This document shows, piece after piece, positions 7,079 through 14,207 of a stretch of 20,752 nt of DNA. The position numbers and the translations under genes were made by a program. The notes below the pieces were generated by a model. That model saw only the letters and a list, made by a program, of their open reading frames with translations. It was not told the origin of the DNA and did not search any database. The DNA is taken from the NCBI GenBank assembly GCA_015662815.1, contig DQTK01000015.1, positions 1-20,752 of the forward strand, read 5' to 3'. The DNA is from Aquifex aeolicus. Its GTDB lineage: Bacteria; Aquificota; Aquificia; Aquificales; Aquificaceae. Position 1 is the first letter of the stretch, and the number at the start of each line of letters is the position of its first letter.

Positions 7079-7528
7079 ATGAGGTTTTATCTTGAAGAGA
7101 ATCTGGAAAAATTGGCGCGGTGGCTGAGATTCTTAGGGTATAGTGCTTATACTATAAAGGGTAAGATAGAGCTGAAAAAAATTCCTCCCGACGGTGTATT
7201 CATTACTACCTCAAGAAAGTGGTATGAAAAATTGAATAAGCTCGGTCTTCAAGCTTTTATTGTCCCGAGACACGATTTTGATATTCAACTCTGCAGTGTA
7301 ATAAAACACTTTGGGCTTAGAACTGAACTGACCCTTAACCTATGTGCTTACTGTTCAAATCCTTTACTGGGAGTAGATAAGGAAAAGGTAAAGGAAAGAA
7401 TACCTCTAAAGGTGTATGAAAAAGCTACGGATTTTACCCTTTGCCCAAACTGCGGAGCTATTTTTTGGAAAGGTTCCCATTTTAATCGTATGAAAAGAAG
7501 ATTAGAGAAAATCCTAAAGAAGTGCTAA
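7079..7528 (+). CDS. Mut7-C (PIN-like) domain protein with zinc ribbon
   Basis: This protein of about 149 residues matches the Mut7-C family: an N-terminal PIN-like RNase fold opening with MRFYLEENLEKLARWLRFLG, then a C-terminal zinc ribbon with CAYC and CPNC (about 107-110 and 141-144). Members are presumed RNases. Two usually acidic positions look altered here: the first motif has Glu rather than Asp, and the usual T-x-D segment reads TTSRKW, so nuclease activity is uncertain. I start it at ATG 7079 because family members begin there; a TTG at 7070 would add three residues. There is no close Shine-Dalgarno. It is divergent from serA, and its 3' end overlaps the convergent gcvPA by 15 bases. 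Confidence 0.8.
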   Translation: MRFYLEENLEKLARWLRFLGYSAYTIKGKIELKKIPPDGVFITTSRKWYEKLNKLGLQAFIVPRHDFDIQLCSVIKHFGLRTELTLNLCAYCSNPLLGVDKEKVKERIPLKVYEKATDFTLCPNCGAIFWKGSHFNRMKRRLEKILKKC

Positions 7529-8833
7529 AACTCTATCCATTTCCTCTCGTGTCCTTTTTTCGGTAATAGCTATTAGTGTAGCATGGGAAAGTTCTTTAAA
7601 GAATCTCTTAAGAGGGAGTCCTAGAAGTATTTTCTCTTTAATAAGTTCTTTGTAAACGGTCTCTAAGTTTTCGTGCATCAGGGGAAATTCCCATAAATGT
7701 TTACCGCTAAATACCTCATTGAAACCCTTTTCTAAAAGTTTTCTCTTAAAGTAAACAGCTTTTGATAAACTCTGAACGGCAACTTCTCTGATTCCTTCCT
7801 TTCCGAGGAGAACTATGTATAGCAGGTTTGCAAGAGCTACAAGGCTCTGGTTTGTACATATATTTGAGGTAGCTCTCTCTCTTCTTATATGCTGTTCCCT
7901 TGTCTGGAGAACCAAAGTAAAAGCTTTCTTTCCTTCTAAGTCTTCTGCCAGCCCTACAAGTCTTCCGGGCATCTTTCTGACATGTTCCTTTTTAGTGGCG
8001 AAGAAACCTACATAAGGACCTCCGAAGGATAACGGAACTCCCATCTGTTGACCTTCTCCTACAACAATATCTGCACCGAACTCGGATGGGGGCTTGAGTA
8101 TGGACAAGGCTATAGGGTCTGCAACAACTATCAAAGGGACATCGTATCTTTTTGCAATTTCACCTATTTCTTTGAGTGGCTCTATAAATCCAAAAAAGTT
8201 CGGATACTGAACTGCAAGAGCGTGAACTTTATTATTTTTCAGAACCTCTTCTAACCTGTTTAGGTCGACAGTTCCTTTTTCAGAGAAAGGAACTATTTCG
8301 ATTTTATCCTTGTACCCTCTGAGGTAGGTATTTACGACAGCTCTGTAAAGGGGGTTAATAGTTTCAGGAAGAACAACTGTATCTCCCTTACCCTTTATTG
8401 CCCGTGCCATTAAGACTGCTTCAGCCAGTGCAGACGCACCATCGTACATCGAGGCATTAGCTACATCCATTCCTGTGAGCTCACATATCAGGGATTGGTA
8501 CTCAAATATCGCTTGAAGGGTTCCTTGAGAAGCCTCTGCTTGATAAGGAGTGTAAGGGGTTAAAAACTCACCTCTATTGAGCATTTGCCATATTACCGAT
8601 GGTATTACTCTGTCATAGGCTCCGGCTCCTATAAAGTAAACGGGTATATCTACTTCTTCAGATACCTTATCGAAGAGCTTCCTTAAATCTTCTTCGGAAT
8701 GGGGCTCAGGTAGAGAAAATTTCTCGGAGAAAAGTTCAGAAGGGATATGGGAGAATAAATCTTCAATTTCTTTGAAACCGAGTTCCTCAAGAATTTTTTT
8801 TGTTTCCTCCCGGGAATGGGGTATGTAGCTCAC
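7514..8833 (-). CDS. gcvPA: Glycine dehydrogenase (decarboxylating) subunit 1
   Basis: This is the N-terminal half of the PLP-dependent P-protein, split into two subunits as in many thermophiles. With GcvPB it decarboxylates glycine and passes the aminomethyl group to lipoyl-GcvH; in an autotroph the system may also run toward glycine. The 439 residues show the family segments FIGAGAYDRVIP (67-78), TPYTPYQAEASQG (92-104) and SMYDGASALAEA (128-139). The PLP lysine belongs to GcvPB, which is not in this window. The start is GTG at 8833, which overlaps the gcvH stop (GTGA), with GGGGAGG four bases upstream. It is the last gene of the purQ-ligase-moaD-gcvH-gcvPA cluster. Confidence 0.95.
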   Translation of the reverse strand: MSYIPHSREETKKILEELGFKEIEDLFSHIPSELFSEKFSLPEPHSEEDLRKLFDKVSEEVDIPVYFIGAGAYDRVIPSVIWQMLNRGEFLTPYTPYQAEASQGTLQAIFEYQSLICELTGMDVANASMYDGASALAEAVLMARAIKGKGDTVVLPETINPLYRAVVNTYLRGYKDKIEIVPFSEKGTVDLNRLEEVLKNNKVHALAVQYPNFFGFIEPLKEIGEIAKRYDVPLIVVADPIALSILKPPSEFGADIVVGEGQQMGVPLSFGGPYVGFFATKKEHVRKMPGRLVGLAEDLEGKKAFTLVLQTREQHIRRERATSNICTNQSLVALANLLYIVLLGKEGIREVAVQSLSKAVYFKRKLLEKGFNEVFSGKHLWEFPLMHENLETVYKELIKEKILLGLPLKRFFKELSHATLIAITEKRTREEMDRVLALL

Positions 8834-9351
8834 TTTTCCTCCCCGTATCCTAATTCTCCTTCTATATCCTCTAGTCTTTCCATTACATCATCTATAATCT
8901 CCTCCTCCTCTCTCATTTCGATTTCTTCCCCTCTCTCCTCTTCCACTATTTCTTTCAAGTACTCCGCATAGTCTTCAGCTGTCATAAGGTCTTCAATCTC
9001 CGTAGGGTCTTTCATTTCAATTATGGCAATCCATCCCGCATCATAAGGGTCATCGTTTACCAATCCGGGTTCATCTTTCAAATCTTCATTTACACTAACT
9101 ACTGTACCTGTAACAGGTGCATATACGGGAGCTACATTTTTTACTGATTCCAGATTTACTAAAGTATCCCCTGCATCTATCTCTTTATCTACTTCGGGTA
9201 AATCCACATAAACTATATCTCCCAACTGTTTTTGAGCGTAATCGGTGATACCGATCTGAGCAAGATCGTTATTTACTAAGACCCATTCGTGTTCCTTCGT
9301 ATAGTAACGATCACCCTTAATTAGATAGTTATCGACATAGAAGTCTTCCAT
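8830..9351 (-). CDS. gcvH: Glycine cleavage H protein with acidic C-terminal tail
   Basis: GcvH carries the aminomethyl intermediate on a lipoyl-lysine between P, T and L proteins. The core matches the family: YTKEHEWV near the start and LESVKNVAPVYAPVTG with the lipoylated Lys71 (numbered from the ATG at 9351). I chose this ATG because GGAGG lies 6 bases upstream; an in-frame ATG at 9378 would add nine residues without a ribosome site and overlap moaD. At 173 residues it is about 45 longer than usual: beyond the normal end (around 130) there is a Glu/Asp-rich, probably helical tail (EEERGEEIEMREEEE and onward to GYGEEK). It overlaps gcvPA by 4 bases. Aquificales carry several GcvH-like lipoyl proteins; direct coupling to gcvPA argues that this one serves glycine cleavage. 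Confidence 0.93.
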   Translation of the reverse strand: MEDFYVDNYLIKGDRYYTKEHEWVLVNNDLAQIGITDYAQKQLGDIVYVDLPEVDKEIDAGDTLVNLESVKNVAPVYAPVTGTVVSVNEDLKDEPGLVNDDPYDAGWIAIIEMKDPTEIEDLMTAEDYAEYLKEIVEEERGEEIEMREEEEIIDDVMERLEDIEGELGYGEEK

Positions 9352-9370
9352 AATACACCTCCGCGAGAAG

Positions 9371-9607
9371 TTATCCACCGCTTACCGGAGGAATAAGAGC
9401 CACTCTATCATCTTCAGATATTTTATAATTATCTCCTACATATTCTTCATTTACAGCAATCCTCACAGAGCTGAGGATTTCTTTAGCTTCGGGATATCGT
9501 TCCTTTAATAAATCCCTAAGCTGACCTACAGTTCCTTCAAAAGAAATTTCTTCTGAATTCTTTCCCAATTTTTCCCTTAAAATCGAAAAGTATCTTATTT
9601 CTACCAT
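9371..9607 (-). CDS. moaD: MoaD/ThiS-family sulfur carrier protein
   Basis: This 78-residue beta-grasp protein ends in PPVSGG; the C-terminal double glycine is the part that is adenylated and thiocarboxylated. MoaD gives sulfur to molybdopterin synthase, while related proteins serve thiamine or other sulfur transfers. The opening IRYFSILREKLG and the RVALIPPVSGG end are typical of MoaD rather than ThiS, but no moaE or E1 enzyme is nearby, so the pathway is inferred from sequence only. The gene has no Shine-Dalgarno; TATATA lies exactly 8 bases before the ATG within a small inverted repeat (AGTCT...AGACT). It sits between the RNA ligase (18 bases upstream) and gcvH (19 bases downstream). Confidence 0.88.
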   Translation of the reverse strand: MVEIRYFSILREKLGKNSEEISFEGTVGQLRDLLKERYPEAKEILSSVRIAVNEEYVGDNYKISEDDRVALIPPVSGG

Positions 9608-9625
9608 AGTCTTTATATATAGACT
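9608..9625 (-). promoter_or_regulatory. Inverted repeat with TATATA directly before moaD
   Basis: The 18 bases between the ligase stop and the moaD ATG form AGTCT-N8-AGACT on the minus strand, a 5-bp stem. Its AT-rich centre holds TATATA (9621-9616), 8 bases before the start codon. It may be a -10 element for a leaderless moaD transcript, possibly with TTGTCT upstream as a poor -35, or a small operator. No ribosome site is present. Confidence 0.35.
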
Positions 9626-10729
9626 TCAATCGTAGACAATTCCACCGCTAAGAAGATGTCCAAGCAATCCCGTCATATTCAAGTATATTTTGTCAAATTC
9701 CAGTCTCCAATAATCTCCTTCTTTCTCTAATTTCTTTTCTTTTACTTGTATGTGTTTCGATGTTTTAGATAACAGTTCAAGAAGAGCAATAGCATTTTCC
9801 TTTTTTCTGAGTTTACATGAGAATGTTCTGTAGACTTTGTGTTCCTTTTGGAATTGTTCTATTGCTTGGAAAAGTCCATCTATGAAGGCTTTCCCGAGTT
9901 CTTCGTAAAGGTGCTGAGTTCTTTCAAGACCTTCTTCCATCATAAACAAGACCAGTCTAAGAGTTCTATTGGTGTAATATTCGGGGGGGAGTTGAAGCAT
10001 ATTCTTTGCATTTACTTTTATATCCATTAAATTGGCATAGCTTGTTATGTATTTAACTCTTTTATTTCTTTCACTATCCTCTTTAAAAACTACTCCTTCT
10101 CTACCTTCCTCGTTATACTTTTTGAGGACTTCCTTTATCTTCTTTATATCTTCATCGCTTGATGTAAATCTTCCTATAACTTTAACGTGGGGCAAATTAT
10201 ATTTTTCTATTAGCTCCATCTTTTTCCCGTGGCTCAGAAATCCCAGTTCATTTTTTCTCATAAAATCGAATACAAAAATACGCACATCTTCCTCTATGTA
10301 AGGAGGACTTTCCTCTATATACGGATTTTCCGGACCAGCCACTTCTGCACATATGACCAAATCGGGATTTTCATCGAGTATTCTAAGGTCAATCAGGTCT
10401 TCCAGTCTATCGGTGGTAAAAGGACAAATAAATCCTCCTCTCGAAAGGGCGTAGTAGTTTTCTCCATATTTGAATATTCTCGTGTTATAGCCATCAACTT
10501 TTTCCTCTACCCAAAAGGGTGCTTCGAATTGCTCTTTTAGTCCTGTTTCCAACATAAAAATTCTTCCTATATGGGGATATCCCCATATAACGAAATCTTT
10601 GAATATAACGGTACCTCTGGGTATATCTTTGTAATCGTCATTAAATCTTAAATACTCAAGACCGAAAGCTTCTTCACTTCTTACTTTTTTCTTTTTTAGG
10701 GCATCTCTTACTATGTCAGGGCTAATCAC
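9626..10729 (-). CDS. ATP-dependent RNA ligase, archaeal Rnl3 (Pab1020/MthRnl) family
   Basis: This covalent nucleotidyltransferase should seal 5'-phosphate to 3'-OH RNA ends; archaeal members are homodimers that circularise RNA. The 367 residues carry motif I KVDG (Lys77 is the AMP acceptor) in WVEEKVDGYNTRIF, a motif III-like IFVFDFM (151-157), motif IV EGVVFK (211-216) and a motif V-like KYITSYANLMDIKVN (226-240), then a helical C-terminal domain typical of the family. The start is GTG at 10729, giving ISPDIVRDALK; there is no clear Shine-Dalgarno, and the gene lies 22 bases after purQ. The family is mainly archaeal and occurs in some thermophilic bacteria, so transfer from archaea is likely, though base composition looks like that of its neighbours. 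Its RNA substrate is unknown. Confidence 0.87.
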   Translation of the reverse strand: MISPDIVRDALKKKKVRSEEAFGLEYLRFNDDYKDIPRGTVIFKDFVIWGYPHIGRIFMLETGLKEQFEAPFWVEEKVDGYNTRIFKYGENYYALSRGGFICPFTTDRLEDLIDLRILDENPDLVICAEVAGPENPYIEESPPYIEEDVRIFVFDFMRKNELGFLSHGKKMELIEKYNLPHVKVIGRFTSSDEDIKKIKEVLKKYNEEGREGVVFKEDSERNKRVKYITSYANLMDIKVNAKNMLQLPPEYYTNRTLRLVLFMMEEGLERTQHLYEELGKAFIDGLFQAIEQFQKEHKVYRTFSCKLRKKENAIALLELLSKTSKHIQVKEKKLEKEGDYWRLEFDKIYLNMTGLLGHLLSGGIVYD

Positions 10730-10751
10730 TTGATTAAGGATACCACAAACT

Positions 10752-11435
10752 TCACTCCCTGAGCAAGGAATACCATAACATCAAACCGTCATGGGAACCT
10801 AAGCTGTCCTCGGAGGCTCTTTCCGGATGGGGCATCATTCCGAAAACATTACCTTCTTTGTTCATAACACCGGCTATATTGGATGCTGAACCGTTTGGAT
10901 TGCTCTCATCGCTAACTCTTCCCTCTTCATCACAATATCTAAACAATATCTGTCCTCTGTCTTCCATTTGTTTCAGTTCTTCCTCAGTGACGTAATATCT
11001 TCCATCATGATGAGCTATAGGAATTCTTAAAATTTCCCCTTTGTCAAGTTCCCTGGTAAAGGCGGTACTGTCATTTTCTACACGTAAGTTAACCCATTTG
11101 CATATGAATTTTCTGTTTATGTTAGGAAGTAAAGCTCCGGGAAGGAGTTTAAGTTCGGTAAGTATCTGAAAGCCGTTGCAAATTCCTATAACGTATTTAC
11201 CCTTTTGGGCAAACTCATAGATAGCTTCAGCAAGAGGAGTTTTAGATGCAAGAGCTCCCGGTCTTAGATAATCTCCAAATGAAAAACCTCCCGGTAAAAT
11301 GACACAATCGTATTTGGAAAGCTCTTTTTGATTCCAAAATACAAACTCAACGTCTTTCTCAAGAACATCACGTATCACGTAGTAGGTGTCGTAATCACAA
11401 TTGGACCCGGGGAAAACACATACGGCAAATTTCAT
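10752..11435 (-). CDS. purQ: Phosphoribosylformylglycinamidine synthase, glutaminase subunit
   Basis: PurQ hydrolyses glutamine and hands ammonia to PurL, with PurS, to make formylglycinamidine ribonucleotide in purine synthesis. The 227-residue class I glutamine amidotransferase shows PGSNCDYD near the start, the oxyanion-hole segment LPGGFSFGDYLRPG (47-60), nucleophile Cys86 in GICNGFQ and the His203/Glu205 pair in MMPHPERASED. Length is normal. purS and purL are not adjacent here. The start ATG has no Shine-Dalgarno; TATAAT lies 8 bases upstream. The gene heads the minus-strand cluster that continues with RNA ligase, moaD, gcvH and gcvPA, and is divergent from the HerA-type gene. Confidence 0.97.
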   Translation of the reverse strand: MKFAVCVFPGSNCDYDTYYVIRDVLEKDVEFVFWNQKELSKYDCVILPGGFSFGDYLRPGALASKTPLAEAIYEFAQKGKYVIGICNGFQILTELKLLPGALLPNINRKFICKWVNLRVENDSTAFTRELDKGEILRIPIAHHDGRYYVTEEELKQMEDRGQILFRYCDEEGRVSDESNPNGSASNIAGVMNKEGNVFGMMPHPERASEDSLGSHDGLMLWYSLLRE

Positions 11436-11443
11436 AAAGATTG

Positions 11444-11449
11444 ATTATA
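11444..11449 (-). promoter_or_regulatory. TATAAT -10 element, 8 bases before purQ
   Basis: A perfect TATAAT on the minus strand is followed by 8 bases and the purQ ATG at 11435, with no ribosome site between. This suggests a leaderless transcript that starts at or near the ATG and could serve the whole purQ-gcvPA cluster. A consensus -35 is not visible. Confidence 0.45.
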
Positions 11450-11494
11450 AAATGTTAAAGTGAAAATATATTTATCGGAAGAGGGGCTTTAATT

Positions 11495-13147
11495 ATGAAA
11501 GTAGGTATAGTTCTGGGAACTAAGCCTTCCAATCCTCTTGAATTCTGGATTGGGGTAGAAAAGGGAAAATTCGTTCAACTGGATGATATTATAGTGGTTA
11601 ACTCGAAAATAGATGGTTCCAATCGAGAGATAAAGTTCTACGGTGTAGTTCAGGAAGTTATAAAGTACCTTGAAGGGGTGGAACTGGTTTACGATGCCCA
11701 GCTTGTAAACAGTGGCGTCGTTCCCGCAAATCTAGCTTATATGGCAAAGGTTTCTGTCACGAGAATAGAACCTGAAATTTTTATTCCTCCTACACCCGGA
11801 GATTATGCCTACAAAGCTGAAGGTTTGGACTTTGAAAAAGCTCTTTATTACGACAATATGAAGAGGAAAATTCCCGCGGGGCTCACCAGAAACGGAAATG
11901 TGGTTTACCTTAACTACGATTTTATAAATGGAAGAGAAGGGGCACACATATCCATATCTGGAATGTCCGGAGTGGCGACTAAGACCTCCTACGCGTTGTT
12001 CCTCCTTTACTCTATATTCCAAAAGGCTGATGACAGGGGTAAAATCCACGGGATTATTTTTAACGTTAAAGGTAAAGACCTATTATGGATAGATAAAAAA
12101 AACAAAAGGTTTTCAAAGGAAGATAGAGAGGCTTTTGAAAAGTTAGGGCTCCCTCCTGAGCCGTTTAAAAACGTGGCTTTCTACGCTCCTCCTGAAATGG
12201 AATGGAGTAATGTTCCCTTATCAGGTGAAAGGAAAACGGGAATAAACGTATACAAATGGTCTATGAAGAATTTTGCAAGGGAAGGATTAATTAAGTTTTT
12301 ATTTGCCGAGGGGGATGAGGGAACTTCTAATTTACACTACTTAATAGATAGAGTTTCCGATAAACTCAAGCAGTTAGCGGAGAGTAGTCCCACGGGAATA
12401 CTTCTTGACGAGTACGGAAGGGAGATAAATTCACTAAATCAACTCTATAAAATGCTTCAGGAAATTCTGGAAGAAAGGGATAAGGATAAAGAAAGATTTA
12501 AAGAGTGGTTCGGCAATGCAACACAGGCAACGGTGTTCGCCTTCTTGAGACGTTTTGAACATGCAATGTATTACGTTAAGTCCTTTGTCCACGGAGAGGA
12601 AACAAAAAATATAAACTGGAGAGACCACCAGCTCACGGTAATAGATATTTCAGACCTTCACAGTATAGCAAAAATGTTTGTCGTAGGTTCTATTCTGAAA
12701 AAGATATTTAAGGAGAAAGAAGAGACGGGAAATCCCTACCCTAAGGTTTTTGTAGTTTTGGACGAACTGAATAAATACGCTCCTAAGGATAAGTGGAGTC
12801 CTATAAAGGACATACTTTTAGATATAGCTGAAAGGGGGAGGAGCTTGGGTGTGATACTTATTGGAGCTCAACAAACGGCAAGTGAAATTGAAAAAAGGAT
12901 AGTGGCAAATGCTGCTGTGAAAGTGACAGGAAGGCTGGACAGTAGTGAAGTTCTTAGTAAAGAGTATGAATTCCTAACAGGGAATTTCCGTCAGAGGGCT
13001 ATAATGCTCAAAAAGGGAACGATGATACTTTACCAACCCGATATTCCTAATCCTATAATGATAAAATTCCCATTGGCTCCATGGGCTACCAAAAGAGAAG
13101 AGGTGCAGGAGGAAATAAGTGTTCCGGAAGAGTTTAATCACTTTTAG
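11495..13147 (+). CDS. HerA-type ATPase with N-terminal HAS-barrel
   Basis: This 550-residue protein belongs to the HerA/FtsK-like ATPases, ring-shaped motors that translocate DNA in repair or defence. Residues 1-95 look like the HAS barrel, then the P-loop region HISISGMSGVATKTSYALF (151-169), Walker B FVVLDE (419-424), a likely arginine-finger segment ERGRSLGVILIGAQQ (446-460) and a C-terminal tail that contacts the barrel in HerA. The P-loop reads GMSGVATKT, with Thr where most P-loops have the Gly before Lys163. No NurA nuclease is nearby; the next gene, overlapping by 29 bases, is a cell-wall amidase. GAGGGG lies 8 bases before the ATG. A housekeeping or repair role is more likely than defence, given the neighbours, but the partner is unknown. 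Confidence 0.85.
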   Translation: MKVGIVLGTKPSNPLEFWIGVEKGKFVQLDDIIVVNSKIDGSNREIKFYGVVQEVIKYLEGVELVYDAQLVNSGVVPANLAYMAKVSVTRIEPEIFIPPTPGDYAYKAEGLDFEKALYYDNMKRKIPAGLTRNGNVVYLNYDFINGREGAHISISGMSGVATKTSYALFLLYSIFQKADDRGKIHGIIFNVKGKDLLWIDKKNKRFSKEDREAFEKLGLPPEPFKNVAFYAPPEMEWSNVPLSGERKTGINVYKWSMKNFAREGLIKFLFAEGDEGTSNLHYLIDRVSDKLKQLAESSPTGILLDEYGREINSLNQLYKMLQEILEERDKDKERFKEWFGNATQATVFAFLRRFEHAMYYVKSFVHGEETKNINWRDHQLTVIDISDLHSIAKMFVVGSILKKIFKEKEETGNPYPKVFVVLDELNKYAPKDKWSPIKDILLDIAERGRSLGVILIGAQQTASEIEKRIVANAAVKVTGRLDSSEVLSKEYEFLTGNFRQRAIMLKKGTMILYQPDIPNPIMIKFPLAPWATKREEVQEEISVPEEFNHF

Positions 13148-14207
13148 TATCTTTATACTGCTTGTAAGCCTTGCATTCCCGAAAACCCTTGTAAAGATAA
13201 GATACGGAATCCACAAAGATAAAATAAGGCTGGTTCTTGGCCTCAATAAGCCCGTGAAGTACAGAGTATTTCGTATGGAAAAACCTTACAGGGTGGTTAT
13301 CGATATCTTCGGTAAAAGGGTAAAGATACTTAAAATCCGACTTCCTAAAGGATTCAAATACAAAATAGGTAATCATAAATGGGGGAAGAGGATAGTAATA
13401 AAGCCTTACGGAAGGTTCAAAGTGAGAAGTTTTACACTGAAGAATCCGCCGAGGCTTGTCGTAGACTTGACAAAAGGTAAAAAGTTTAGATTTAAACCAA
13501 AATTTACTAAAAAGGTTATAGTTATAGATGCCGGACATGGAGGGAAAGACCCGGGAGCTATAGGCTGGAGGGGGATAAAGGAAAAATGGGTTAACCTTCA
13601 AATAGCCAGATATCTCGCTTATTACTTGAGGAAAGACAGAAGGTTTAAAGTCATCATGACCCGGTGGGGCGACTATTACGTTCCCCTAAAGAAAAGAGCT
13701 CAAATAGCCATTAAGAACAAAGCACATCTCTTTGTGAGTATACATGCGGATGCAGCTCCGCAAAAAAACCCTTACGCGCGTGGAACACAGATATTCGCTC
13801 TTTCATACAGAAGTGCCATAAAAAAGAAGAAGGAGATTGTTGGAAACAAGTATTATGCAAAACTGCTTATAAACGATGGAGGAGTCCATTACAGGAGTAC
13901 CCGTATCATACTTACCGATTTGGCTTTTAGAGTTACATTGGAAGAAAGTGTAGAATTTGCAAAAGTTTTAGCTATGGAACTTAAAAGAAATTTAAGAAGA
14001 GAAGTTCATTTTAAAGGTATAAGAAGAGCCGGGTTTGCGGTGCTAAAAACACCGGGAACACCTTCAGTCCTTATAGAAGTAGGATTTATTACAAATCCCA
14101 GAGAAGCAAGGAAACTGATGAATTCAAAATTCCAAAAGAAAGTGGCCTACAGTATATACAAGGCTATTTTGAAGTACTTTAATCTGAGGGAAAAGAAATT
14201 TTCCTAG
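13119..14207 (+). CDS. N-acetylmuramoyl-L-alanine amidase (Amidase_3, AmiC-like)
   Basis: This zinc enzyme cuts the bond between N-acetylmuramic acid and L-alanine in peptidoglycan, usually to split daughter cells. The 362 residues hold a signal peptide (ITFSIFILLVSLAFPK, 7-22), an AMIN-like beta domain (about 23-118) and an Amidase_3 domain with zinc ligands His140 (DAGHGG), Glu155 and His209 (SIHAD), and catalytic Glu320 (VLIEVGFITN). The start is GTG at 13119: GGAGG lies 6 bases upstream inside the HerA-type gene, the signal peptide begins there, and overlap with that gene is 29 bases. The protein is very Lys/Arg-rich. The 3' end overlaps the convergent flagellar gene by 29 bases. Confidence 0.93.
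   Translation: MFRKSLITFSIFILLVSLAFPKTLVKIRYGIHKDKIRLVLGLNKPVKYRVFRMEKPYRVVIDIFGKRVKILKIRLPKGFKYKIGNHKWGKRIVIKPYGRFKVRSFTLKNPPRLVVDLTKGKKFRFKPKFTKKVIVIDAGHGGKDPGAIGWRGIKEKWVNLQIARYLAYYLRKDRRFKVIMTRWGDYYVPLKKRAQIAIKNKAHLFVSIHADAAPQKNPYARGTQIFALSYRSAIKKKKEIVGNKYYAKLLINDGGVHYRSTRIILTDLAFRVTLEESVEFAKVLAMELKRNLRREVHFKGIRRAGFAVLKTPGTPSVLIEVGFITNPREARKLMNSKFQKKVAYSIYKAILKYFNLREKKFS

Noticed and set aside
9352..9378. GcvH start at the in-frame ATG at 9378
   Set aside because: No ribosome site and overlap with moaD; the ATG at 9351 has GGAGG at proper spacing and gives the family N-terminus.
11495..14207. HerA-type ATPase as part of an anti-phage defence island
   Set aside because: No effector nuclease, NADase, methylase or other defence gene nearby; neighbours are purQ and a cell-wall amidase.
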